DNA from: Cardinalis cardinalis
Lineage: Eukaryota > Chordata > Aves > Passeriformes > Cardinalidae
Direction of reading: 5' to 3'
NCBI GenBank assembly: GCA_014549065.1
Contig: JACDOX010000169.1
Span: forward strand, 1,000,414 to 1,064,413
Length of the DNA: 64,000 bases
This document shows, piece by piece, positions 1 to 12,000 of this stretch (position 1 is the first letter of the stretch; every line of letters starts with the position of its first letter). The translations under genes and the position numbers were made by a program. The notes below the pieces were generated by a model. It was not told where the DNA came from and searched no databases. It worked only from the letters and a program-made list of their open reading frames with translations.

Positions 1-865
1 GCATCCCCAGGGACAGCAGCCCCAGCATCCCNNNNNNNNNNNNNNNNNNNNNNNNNNNNNNNNNNNNNNNNNNNNNNNNNNNNNNNNNNNNNNNNNNNNN
101 NNNNNNNNNNNNNNNNNNNNNNNNNNNNNNNNNNNNNNNNNNNNNNNNNNNNNNNNNNNNNNNNNNNNNNNNNNNNNNNNNNNNNNNNNNNNNNNNNNNN
201 NNNNNNNNNNNNNNNNNNNNNNNNNNNNNNNNNNNNNNNNNNNNNNNNNNNNNNNNNNNNNNNNNNNNNNNNNNNNNNNNNNNNNNNNNNNNNNNNNNNN
301 NNNNNNNNNNNNNNNNNNNNNNNNNNNNNNNNNNNNNNNNNNNNNCAGCCCCAGCATCCTGAGGGACAGCAGCCCCAGCATCCCCAGGGACACCAGCTCC
401 AGCATCCCGAGGGACAGCAGCCCCAGCATCCCCAGGGACACCAGCTTCAGCATCCCGAGGGACAGCAGCCCCAGCATCCCGAGGGACAGCAGCCCCAGCA
501 TCCCCGGGGACAGCAGCTCCAGCATCCCCGGGGACAGCAGCTCCAGCATCTCCAGGGAGAGCAGCTCCAGCATCCCCAGGGAGAGCAGCTCCAGCATCCC
601 CGGGGACAGCAGCTCCAGCATCCTGAGGAACACCAGCCCCAGCATCCCCAGGGACAGCAGCCCCAGCATCCCCAGGGACACTAACCCCAGCATCCCCAGG
701 GACATAGCTCCAGCATCCTGAGGGACAGCAGCTCCAGCATTCCCAGGGACACTAACCCCAGCATCCCCAGGGACACCAGCTCCAGCATCCTGAGGGACAG
801 CAGCTCCAGCATCCCAGGGACACAGCTCCAGCATCCCGTGGAACACCAGCCCCAGCTTCCCATGG
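1..865. repeat. GC-rich 24-bp minisatellite, interrupted by an assembly gap
   Basis: The visible sequence on both sides of an N run is a head-to-tail array of a unit close to CAGCAGCCCCAGCATCCCCAGG plus GA. The unit is 24 bp, with variants (CAGCTCC for CAGCCCC, GACACC for GACAGC, CCCGAGG for CCCCAGG). About 21 units are visible after the gap, becoming degenerate by about position 865. Because 24 is a multiple of three, the array gives an 8-residue periodic open frame on the minus strand. I treat that as a by-product of the period, not a gene. The array enters from beyond the left edge, so its full size is unknown. Confidence 0.93.
32..345. other. Assembly gap (314 N)
   Basis: This is an unbroken run of N inside the minisatellite, with the same repeat on both sides. 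Short-read assemblies commonly break in such arrays, so the gap length may be an estimate and the true copy number may differ. Confidence 0.98.
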
Positions 866-3332
866 ATACTGATGGGAGCCAGGCTCTGTCTGCATGGGTG
901 TGCCACTCCTCAGCTTTGTCGAGGAAGAGTCATTTGCCAGGGCACATCTAAAGAGCCATCAAGTGGTGTGAAGCCAACACTCAGCAACAAAAGCATTTGA
1001 AACCCTCCCCCTCATCCCTGAACCATAATGTGTGCTCTTGTTCCCAGAGTAAAATGGTCAAAATTTGTTTGTCAGGCATGACAGTGAGCTGTGAATGCTC
1101 TTCTTTCCAGGGTAACTCCAGGAGGTATTTGTAGCTGTATTATGGTCCTCTCACTTTTGCTTTCTTTCTTTTTCTTCTGTCTTATTTTCTTTTCTTGCAT
1201 AATTCACCCATCCAATTCCTTCCTTGAAATGTAAATGAAGAAGCTGTTTCATCAGATCTATGTGGAAAATCATAAATGCTNTTATCTCTAACAGCATAAC
1301 CACACATTTGGGAAACAAACCCACACTATAACATTTTTTTTCTCTCAGAAGCGTACTTCTTTNTAATATTTAATTAAAAATATAAAAATAGTCTCTCCAG
1401 CTATTTTCTAGTAGATCTGTCTTGGCTTTCTTCTGGGAAAATATTAGGAAATTCTTAAAAAGGAATTAAAAAGTAGCTATGCTTGGAAGCAAAGCTGCAG
1501 TTTTTAGTGCAGCTTACATTGAATATCACCACCACAAACCTCAGGTGTATCTATTAGAAAACATTATGTGCTCTTTCCCTGNCATACACTCATCTTTTGT
1601 TCAGTTGTCAACTGGCTTAATCTTTCNTCAGCAAATAATTTTCACTTAATGAGAATTTACTCTTAAGTGCCTTTTCCCTCAGGAACACACATTTCCCCTC
1701 CATCCAGCATGAGTCTTCCTACGCAGATTGCAGCGGTTATTGGAGCATGATGAGCTTTATTACAGATATTGATTTGTCTTAGGCTGCTGCCTGGACAACT
1801 GTTAGCACTGAACCACCACAAACAAGGATCTGCCTTCACTTTTCAGTGGCTGCTCGTTTTCCTCCTGAGGGCATGGGCAGGCTCGCCCTGGTCAGCCCAG
1901 TGATCCTGCTCTGTGCCTTGTGAGGACACACTGAGCAAAGGCAAGGTGCAGGCTGCAAGGGCTCTCCCCTCTCACAGACAGTGCAGGGTTATTTTTAGAC
2001 CTGCACATCAGACACAGAATTGGCTGATGGGAGCTTGCTGTCAGCTGCTCTGCCTCTCAGTGAGTTTTTGAAGTAGCTCCGTGCTGCTCCCTGCAATGAC
2101 TCCTCTGGGTTTCCACTCTTCAGAGCCAGGAGAGCAATGGCTGCCTGAGCACTGCAGGAGGAAACTGGAGAGAGANAAGAGGACAGCAAGGGTAGCACCT
2201 TGTTGTAAACATGGGCAGGGTGAAAGTCATTGTAAATATCTTCAAGATGTCCTGAAGTGTTCTTATCATGACACAGGCCCACTTCTTGCTATAATCCATG
2301 CACTTGCTTAACTTTTATCAAGTGGCAAGCCCNACCAGGATCTAATAACATTCAAAAACACTTGAAGGAAGCTGGACAAACAATATCCTATTATTGTTCT
2401 GCACCTCTGCATTGATACTTGCTGCATGGCATATTAAACATGTAAACACTTGCTCTCANGGTGGGCCTCACTTGTGGGGAATCTGCTACAATAACAGCCT
2501 GAGCCCTGTGCAGTTCTGGGCACAACTTCCTGAGGAGCAATTAGCAAACAAAAAGAAAGTAATTTTCTTCCAAAAAAATTCTCTGAGAGAGAAGAATCCT
2601 GTTTCTTAACTGTCTCTAATATCACACTGGGTCTGCTATTCATGTACCTGTAGGAATTTACTGAAGTGCTGTTCAGTAGATCTGTCCAGTGTTTGTGTCT
2701 TCCTTTATTTTTAAGGACTACAGTGTTATTTGCAGTCTCCGTTTTTCTTCTTTCAAAGGGGAAAAATGAGCACTACTGTCTTGTCTGGTAAAAGATGAAA
2801 GCAGGCTTCTGGAACAATTTTAAAATCATGAGGCTCTTTCTCTTTAACAANGTGTGTTTTACCTGTGCTTTATCCCCTGCTCACCTCTGCTGGAGCTCTG
2901 GTCTCAGCTTCCCAGACTCCATGGCCCCCTGAATGAATGAGAAGCATGCTAGGCTGGGAACAGGGAGCAGCTGCCTGCTCTGCAGGCTTCCTTGGGCTGC
3001 ACCGTGGTCCCTCAGGCCTCCCCAAGCGTCCATGCAGGGAGTGAGGCTCTCACAGGGGGTGGGNCAGGTCTTTACCTACAGCACCTTTCTCCGTGGGATA
3101 CTGGGATGGGAAGGTGGGGGAGCCAATAATCCCTGCCCTAGAGTTCTGGGGATGCAGCAGCCAAATTAAACTCCTANAGTGAAGATAGGTCTACCTCACA
3201 CATGCCCTAGAAACACAGAGCTGCCAGATACCCTTCCCTTCTATGCCTTCACCATTTTATCAATTTAGGACATTAGGTATAATTAATTTTACTGCTGCAT
3301 TTGCAATCAATTTAAAATTAGCAACTTCAGTC

Positions 3333-3352
3333 TGTTTGTTTGTTTGTTTGTT
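3333..3352. repeat. (TTTG)n microsatellite
   Basis: There are five near-perfect copies of a TGTT tetranucleotide in a row, in otherwise unremarkable AT-rich sequence. Confidence 0.9.
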
Positions 3353-3706
3353 ATCAATGAAACTAACCAAGGGTCTAAAAGTAAGTGCAAATTAAGAAAT
3401 AATTGCAGAGGTTTATAGTTCAAGTCAGGCAATCTCCTTAGGGATTTGGGGCTGTTTAAAAGATACCTGTTTTCAATCACCACTGCACCCTGATCCCACC
3501 AGCACGTGCATGCACACAGTCAGCAGCTTACATTTTCAGAAATGACTAATGGTTACTGAAGTTTAATATGAAGGAATTGCTATCTGCCTGCNNACACCTN
3601 CTCTGGTGCCTGAAATCANAGCTCAAACATGCAGACTNGTGAGGCCACTGGCTGCTTGGTCAATNCAGGGCAAAGTGTGTCTGTTGTTTTCAGATCTTTG
3701 GCATAC

Positions 3707-3734
3707 ATTTAACTCCTTGTATTTAACTCCTTGT
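3707..3734. repeat. 14-bp tandem duplication
   Basis: ATTTAACTCCTTGT occurs twice back to back with no mismatch. This is a small, recent-looking local duplication. Confidence 0.9.
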
Positions 3735-5980
3735 ATATGAGCAATTTGCAAAGTAGGGTAATAGAACCGTGAGTAAATCTAAGATGCAGAAGTAGGTATC
3801 TGGGTGCTCAACCCTGAGTAAAGGAGGTATTTTCAAAGGAATTTTCAATTTTAACTAACATAATTTCTATGCATGCTCCCTTNAAAATTTTATGTTGAAG
3901 GGAAATTATCTGGAGAAAGANGATCCCACTGGTAATTAGGGCAANCCCGATGATGGGGAGAAATAATGCATTTGATTCTATTGATATCAGAAGGTTAANT
4001 AATTACTTTATTATACTGTATTATTCTATACCATATTACACTATATTATATTGCATTTAAACTGAATCTGCACTGAGCATTTAACTCAACTCAACTGCTC
4101 AGAATNNTGTGACTGTCTCCTGACTGACNGTCTGCACATGCACTTGGCCCTGNTANGTCAAGGAAACAAAACACCATCACTTTGGGTAAGCAATGTTTAT
4201 ATTGCATTCTACTTCAGCACAACACTGGAGCGGTAAATGAGATAAGAATTGTTTTGNTCATTCTTTTCTCTGCTTCTCTCAGGTTCAGAGAATGTGAATC
4301 CCACANGATCNTGCACTGAACAGGAACAAAAGGAGGGATTTCNTGATGCTTGAAAGGACAGTGGCTCTTGCAGGGGAACTGGATGGGAGCAGAGCTGTGT
4401 TTGATGGTTCCTGCTTCAGTGCAGCTCACAGGGGCGTGCAGCTCTGTTACCATAGCACCAGGCTCTCCTGCAGCACATCTTCCAGCGAGTGCTGATTAAG
4501 ATCTTTTTACTTAAATCCAAGAATCCAAAGCAAGTGGCATGTTAATGGAATGTCTTCAAAAGAGAAGATACACTTGGATACTANTATATTGGAATAAAGA
4601 TGCTGAATCTGCAAGTTTCCCTTTGATTTTTCTCTCTCCTCTCTCTCCAGATTTTGAATCATCTTCCATCAATATACTATAATTTCTACTAGCTGGAGTG
4701 GAAATTTGCCATGAACAATGGAAAATGGATGAGAGAATAAATATAGGTGCTCCATCTTAGCACAGCACTCTGGATTTTGTTTCTTATCATGGCATGTATT
4801 ACAGATACTGAGCAAACAGATGGATAGTAAGGGCAAATCCCTATCCAGTCTTGGTTCAAGACCAAATTCAACATATAAAATCACATATTCAACATATAAA
4901 GGAATTATATTAATATATATTCAATATATTCAACATAAAAAGGAATGGCAATATGGCAGTAATGCCTCCTTGTATTTTCAACATATGGCCTGGATTTAAG
5001 AGCTTCAGGTATTTTTGTGCATTGTAAAAAATAGAAGCCTGATCACCCTGGATCCCTCAGTCCTGAGTAAAGAAATAGTCACCTTCTGAGCACTTCTGAT
5101 CCCATTGCACCAAGAGATAGCCCAGGATGTTGATGGTCAGCCCGGTGTTATAATTAAACAGGAAAATTTCAGCCCCATGTTTACAGTTTTTAAGCTAGGA
5201 GAGATTTTTAAAAGCATTCAGTTTGTGTCTCTAAGTCCAGGAAGCAGTTCATTCTTTACAAATATCTAAAAGCATATTTTTTAGCTCCACCAAAAAGGTT
5301 TTGACTCAATCTATAAATTTTTATTGGATTCTCTGCTCTCATAAATCAGTTTGTTCCCAATAAGCGTCAGGAAGGTGCATCACTGCTGTCTTCCCATAAA
5401 TTTAGTACCTTTTAATCAAAGAAGGAAGCTTTGTATTGTGGCAGGCAGCTTATAAAGTGGCTTTTACCAAGCTGAGCCACTTATTTGTAAGCCTCTCTAT
5501 TAGGGAGTTACAGATAAGCCATTTGAGAACTGAGCAAGGTCTGATGGCTGGAGACCAGGGGTGGTTTCCAGTGCTACTGATGCAGATTTGGAGCAACTGC
5601 CCTGGAGTTAATAGTTGGGTGGATAAAAGCTGAAAAGTTCTCCAACCACATCTTCATTATCCTCAATGTGCAGGTGCTCCTTCTCTAGAGCTTCCTGCTG
5701 CTATGGAATATTTTGTTCAGAGGGAAACAGGAGCACCACTTTGTTTTTCAGCACCCTTTTAATCTTGCAGCAGGATTAAAATGCTTTTTGGTTTAATGCT
5801 AATCATATGCCCCCTGATTTCNGAGTGGCCTGGAGTTCCTCTAAATGGTTTGTGTGGTGTGACGAGGCTGCTTCTGAGAGGATTAGAGAATTGTGCATGT
5901 CATCTGAGGTCAGAAAGGCCTCCCCTTCATTTTCAAAATACTAAAACTTCTTTTCCTAAAAATTCTCTCTCCCTGTAAAT

Positions 5981-6018
<38 letters not shown>

Positions 6019-6058
6019 AATAATAGAATAATAACAACAATGATGATGATGATGATGA
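5981..6058. repeat. Compound (AAC)n / (AAT)n / (TGA)n microsatellite
   Basis: About twelve AAC/CAA trinucleotides are followed by an AAT-rich stretch, a second short AAC run and six TGA repeats. On the minus strand it creates an artificial leucine/isoleucine-rich open frame, which is not a gene. It is a likely length-polymorphic locus. Confidence 0.97.
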
Positions 6059-9000
6059 AAGTTATTTTAAAGTATATTTTGTCCACTTCAGAGGCCTTGC
6101 TGGTAAGGGAAGCACCCCACATGTGATCAGCAGTGATTGCTGTGTGCTCTCACTGCAGAGGGATGCCCTGAGGTACCCCAGCCTTTGTTCCTCGATGATA
6201 ATCCCCTTTGGCACCCTGGTGTCACCAGCAGGGCATATCCCAGGCATGGNGCTGGCTTCCTAGGAGACTTCTCCTTTCACCAAGTCGGGATAGTGGCACT
6301 TCTTTCATGTATTCCTATTTCCTCTACCTTGTTTTTCCCCTCAGGCAAGGCCACCTGAAAACTTGGGTTCAGGGTTGTGCAACATGAATTAAAATCTCCT
6401 TAAGGACCAAAACATCTGCCTGCAGATTTACTAAACAGTTTGAAAAGAGCTATTTTGCTGACATAGCCTGCTAATTTCTTAGATACAGTCATGAAAGACA
6501 GACTAAATCACCTTGGAGAATGAAATTATTTTCTTATAAATTAGCCCTTGCCACTTTTCTAGTTGATAAATTTAGCAAAATTTTCAATATCTATTTTTAA
6601 CCATCTTTTACATTTAATTTTAGTTCATGCAATACAGCATGATGCAAGATATCTGAATGTTTGGAGTCCTTGTCAGCAGAAATGATTGGCAGCCTGAAGC
6701 AAAAATAACTCATTATAATGGGAAATATATAGAATAGATTAATTTCTTTTTGCATTCAAATTATTTTGGGGAGGGAATTTTCTATGCTAGGTTAAACTCC
6801 TACTCCNTTTCCTCCTGCCTCCTCTCACTCCTCCCACACATACTTAGGTGGTTCCTGCTGATATTTTTACTGCTTCTTCATTGCAATACATATATTTTCA
6901 AATATTTGAGTGTTTTAATTTGTCCCAAGAGCAAAGGATCAAACAGTGAAAATAATTTTACCTATCTCAGTGCAATCTGAACTGATCTCCATCTTAAAAT
7001 AGGTATTCTTCTGAGGCATATTAGCTTTATTTAAAAACATTTCATTACGTTACTTGATTTGCAAATTAGCCATTTAACATTCAAATCTTGTCTGTGGGAA
7101 TATGTTCCATATAAGATCAGATTAAAACTCCTGACTTGGGAGAGAGACATATAGAGAAGGTGCAAAGGTAGTGACTGTTTCTCACTAGAAAGCAACTAAA
7201 GGACATTAAATGACATTTCCAGCAAGTCTCAAAAGATGAAGCAATTTGCTACAGAATCCATAATGGAACTGTGGAATCAGTTGCTGCCACAAAATGCCAA
7301 ATGTGGATCCTTATGCAATGCTGGGCACTGGGGATATGGCAATNAGCTCACTTCAGCTTTTGTCCAGTTCAGCCTGTTGGGTCCTACACTCTCAGGCTCC
7401 TGTTGTGTCTCTTACCCTACCTCTAGAAAATTAATCTAGTTTCAGATTAATAGATAACAAGTTCATGCTAATCCATGGATGTAGTGCTGTTATGAAGGCA
7501 TAGCTCCCTCACTCCATGGGGGCAGGACACATAAGGTTCAGNACAAATTCCCAGTCCTATCCTCATGGCCCATTCAGCAGGTGAAACAGATTCACCTTTT
7601 TGTTTCTTAGNCCTCAAGGAGACTGATTACACTCAGATGGTAGATGGCTTTTTGAAAATAAGAAAACAGAAGTTGAATAGACATGCACCAACACTTTGGC
7701 AGGGAAAAATGTTTCCTTTCTGTGCCAGTCCATCAGGTAACTACACTGCCTGCCAAGGAGATCTGCTCTTTGCACATAGACAGAAATATGCTNATCTTCC
7801 ACTGGGTTCCAGGGAAGGCAATAGGAATGAAGCAACCTGGACTTGAAAAATCTAATCATGGTCAGACTTCAGATTCATGTCTTTCCCCTCCCTTCAAAAA
7901 AGAAAGAATACATCTGTGTTTCTTGAAAAGTTGTGCCTGAAAGCTGCTGGCAGTAAGAGTTTTGCATCATCCACTGTCACGAGCAAGCCCAAACCCTGGT
8001 GAGGAGAGCACTGCACAGCCCNAGGATGTGGCTCAGCAGAGGAGCCCAGCTCAGGGCTGCTCCTCCCTGAGCTGTCTGCTAACCCAGCCTGACCATGGAG
8101 TTCAGGTCAGGACCATGGAGGAGGTCAGCTTGACCATGGGCTCAGGTCAGATCGCTGGAGTTCATGACCAGGGAGTTCAGGTCATGTCCTCAGTTTAGCT
8201 AATGCACAGTTTGCAAAGGAAAAAGAGGGCACAGAGCTTCCTGGGNTGCCTTTCATAGCTGACCCCCAAGAACAGGCAGTGATTAATGCATCCAAGTTTT
8301 CCCAAAAAGTGCTGTCTGATAACATCACAAATGCTCCTACCCTCCAAAGCACTGGAGCAAAAATAAACAGAATTTTCTTTACTTCAAGGGAAATCATGTG
8401 GCTTGGTAGTCTGTTATAAGAGAAATAAAAATTTGATATCTTTGATTCATTGTAGCCTAATGACTTAGAAATATCAGACTTTCCAGGTGNGTCCCACTTC
8501 CTTAGGAGTCAGAATGTGCTGTGATTCTCTCCTCCCTCCTAATTACAGCAGAGATTATAAGTAGTATTGATAGCTTTTTACATGTATAGCTTATTTGTGC
8601 AATTTTTTTTGCAAAGTTAGAAGAGTATTTGACAGCACACAGGAGGAAGTACCTCTGTCATGATATGGCTGCCCATGATGTCAGGATTGCCTCTTGCAGA
8701 AAAGAAAGTCAGACAGTGCAGTGTAGAAAGAAGCTCCACAGCATTTCCCCAGCACTTTGGCCTTTAGGACTCCCTGAAGGATCAGTACACATCCATTTGT
8801 TGTAACACTGGGGAAGATACAATCCTGCTTTGTGGTGACCCTAATGCTGTTTTTCTAGGCTGATGCACTGTGTCAAAGTCAGGCAGCCTCATATGGCAGC
8901 ACTTTGGCTCCTTCTCATTGAGTTTTTTGTCCCCTCCATCTTGGCAGCTCAAAAAATCAGCTCCATTTAATTTGAAATAAAGACAATGGATGTCAGCACT

Positions 9001-12000
9001 GAAAATTTCCAGTCTTTGAGAGGAGAAGAAGGAGTCAAGCAGCTGCCACGTGCACAAGGCTTCTGTGAGGGCTTTTCTGAGACTCAGCAGGGAAAATGAG
9101 ATTCGGGCAGACTGTGTAATCAGTGATTCTTTCCAGCTCCTGAAAAAGGGCAAATAGACTTAAACATCCAAATTAAAACAAGCAGCTGAATGGGCCGTGA
9201 AATACAGTACCTACAAAACTAGCCTGGTTTGAGCTGTGCTCTGTGCAGAGAATGTGGCTCCTGTGCGTGAATAGCTGTGAGGAGAAAAGAAAGAAAACAG
9301 AAGACAGCTGTTCAAAATAAATATTACTTTACTTCTATTTTAAGTATAAGATATCTCTAGGCTCATCTAGAGCTCATCTCTCAAGTTTGTAATAGAGGGG
9401 TATTATTTTTTGTAAATGAAAATGTCAGAAGTGCAATGTACAGGTTTGTGAGTTTAATAGAAATGGTCTCTGTTGTGATGATAAGCTTTATATTCTAGTC
9501 ACGATGCATCAGCAGTTTATTCTGGAGTTCATTCTGAGGAGGTAATGACTAGGAAAATGACAAAGAAAACTGTTACTGACCATTAGTGAGCAATCACTCT
9601 GTCATATTACCAAGATAATTTAGATAAATACGGGGTTTAGCTGTCTCCAAGGGAGACGGGATGCTGATATCTTAGATAGTGCTGCTTTTTAAAGCTTTTC
9701 CCTTTGATGAATATATATTTTCGCCTCAAAGACACAGACTAGTTCCCCATATCTTCCTGATGGAAATAGTAATAGCTCATTTCAGTGCTGTCATCTTTGC
9801 TCAGTTGTGTAAAGCATGAAGCTACTGAGTTTTGCAGCAAATATGGAANGCTCTGTTTGGAAACATAAGGTATTTAATAAATGAATGTAGAGTATACCAT
9901 GTTTTTCTTCAATTGGCTTCCATTATTTTAGCAGCTGCTAATTATGCAGTGTTGATATTTAGAGAAAGAGTAACAGATTTATCTGTTCCATCTGGATAAT
10001 CAGGCTTTTAGAGCATGTCCTTCTACCAACATTGGACTTAACTCTTNCTGTTTCTTTTTTTGATCCTGAGGCCATGTGAGGTTAAATTAAAAGGTGGAAA
10101 TTTCAGTTGAAATAACTAGACATTTTTGTTCTAGTTTTTAAAATAGCTTCACTGTAGTCATCACTGGCATAAGATGTGGCTTAGAAGGAGCTGCATTGGA
10201 TCAGCTGGATATTAAGATTTGGATTAATAACACACAGTCCAAAGACTTCCAAGATCCATCTGCCAACACTAGGTTTAAGCAATCCATATAATACGGGTTT
10301 TTCCATGTACATCAAATATCACATTTTTCTCCTAAAACATATAGTTTTGCAGGAAGGTTTTGNAGCAGCCAGATGACTGCTAAGGTCTAAAATCAGATAT
10401 TCAGNTGCAGGGGACACAGAAAAGCAGCATTTGCCCTTTGTACGTGCAGCTGCACTATACATGCACAAGGCAATCCTGCCCAGCATGTGGAANTGCTTTA
10501 AAGCCACTGCTGTAAAGAATTCAGTCCCCATTGTCCCCACAATCTCCATATGTCCATGAACAGCCCCAAAGTGGATGTGCTACACATCATCCTTGGCACG
10601 AGCCACTCAGCTNCTGTTCCATAATCTGAGCTTTCATCTTTAAATTGATTCCACGTCCTTGAGCATTGTCAAAGTGATCTACCTGGAGTGGAAAATATCC
10701 AGAACCAGGACCAGAAGGATGTGCAAATCACCCTGATTCACCTGCAAGGACAGTAACTCTCCAGGCACAAACGACAATTTGTATCTTCAACTTCAGCAAT
10801 CTTTTATCAAGGGATCAAACTAAACAGAGGAACGGCTCAAGAGTCCCAGGAATTGATGTTGCAATAGACTCAGGATCANATCCTGCTACTCCTGAACTTG
10901 TGGTCAATTTTTTCCTTGCAGCATGATGCTTTTGCATCAATTTAAGTGGCACAGCTGTTGAATNATAGAAGGTCAAAATTAGGTCAATGGATGGGATGTG
11001 ATGGAGCTGAAAGGACAGAACTGTCACAGAGGGGTTGTCAGATGGGTGGGCTGGAGATTCAGCCTACNATGTCTTGGAGTTTGATGGGACAGAAAAGATA
11101 CCTGTACAGTGCACCTGGTTTAATTTGGGGTGTAGAATAAACTGGTACAGGCTTTCTGTGGGGNTGAGACCTTATGGGGTCCTGCCAATCCATGAGAATA
11201 ATCAGTAGCCCTGACTGCAGTTCCCATTCACACAGTCCCCATTCACACAGTCCCCTGGAGCAGGGAGCCTTTGCTCTCCAAAAACTACATTGTTTTTTGC
11301 AGACTTAAGTCCTGATTTCCCAACCCTTACTGTCAGCATTGCTGAGTGAGAGCAGATACAACCACTCCAACTAAACATGTACTCAACAAAATAGTGAACT
11401 CATTTTGGGTACTTGGGGGCAAGTAATTCCTCTCTGTTGCACTCACCCAGCCTGGTGGGAGGCAGTTCCTCTGAGCCAATGAAAGTATGATTAATAAAGG
11501 CTAAATTTTCACCATTAATGTGTCATTGATGTAATTCACTCAATTTGCTTACTCTGTTGTTTTATTTTACTCAGGCCAGACTTTCCTGTTTTTTCAACCT
11601 ATTTTTAGCCCAGCAGAAGTCATATTGGATGCCATGGCTATTTCCATAGCAACAGGCTGTTCTAAATCTTGATTAGGATTTCTTGGCAGTGCTGTTTTCT
11701 CCATGTCTGTTTTTTGAAGAAGGAAGCTTTAGTCAACCACAAACCTTTAAAGAAGACATATGCTAAGAAAACAACTGCAACTGGATATAATTATTTTCTG
11801 GAAAANGACACCAGAATTTAGTAGGATGTGTTTTTCTAGGGTTTTTGAATGTAGAACTGTGAGATAACNTATATGCTAAATACACCACACAGTATGTGGT
11901 TCCAGAAGATGACTAAAAACATCAGCCTCAGGAGAACACTTGTTTCTTCATATTTAATCCACACACTTTCCTCCAAAATGATGTGTCACAATGCTTTGTC

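Larger units (their letters stand above)
866..5980. other. Non-coding interval, no gene recognised
   Basis: This is AT-leaning DNA with stop codons in all frames and only short chance open frames. It contains a (TTTG)n run at 3333-3352, a 14-bp direct duplication at 3707-3734, an AT-rich TATTATA-like tract around 4011-4056, and imperfect 'CAACATATAA' repeats around 4868-4935. A dense cluster of ambiguous bases lies at 3592-4583. No transposon family was recognised. Confidence 0.6.

Noticed and set aside
681..863. Leucine-rich periodic open frame
   Set aside because: It is a by-product of the 24-bp minisatellite, with no start context or transcript evidence.
5981..6058. C/D snoRNA-like TGATGA motif
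   Set aside because: The TGATGA is part of a trinucleotide run, and there is no matching D box or terminal stem.
5910..6122. Minus-strand frame encoding an isoleucine/leucine-rich 'membrane' segment
   Set aside because: It is created by the (AAC)n/(TGA)n microsatellite, not by a gene.
8782..9153. 123-codon minus-strand open frame
   Set aside because: It looks protein-like at first sight, but there is no family resemblance, no splice sites in register and no supporting neighbour.
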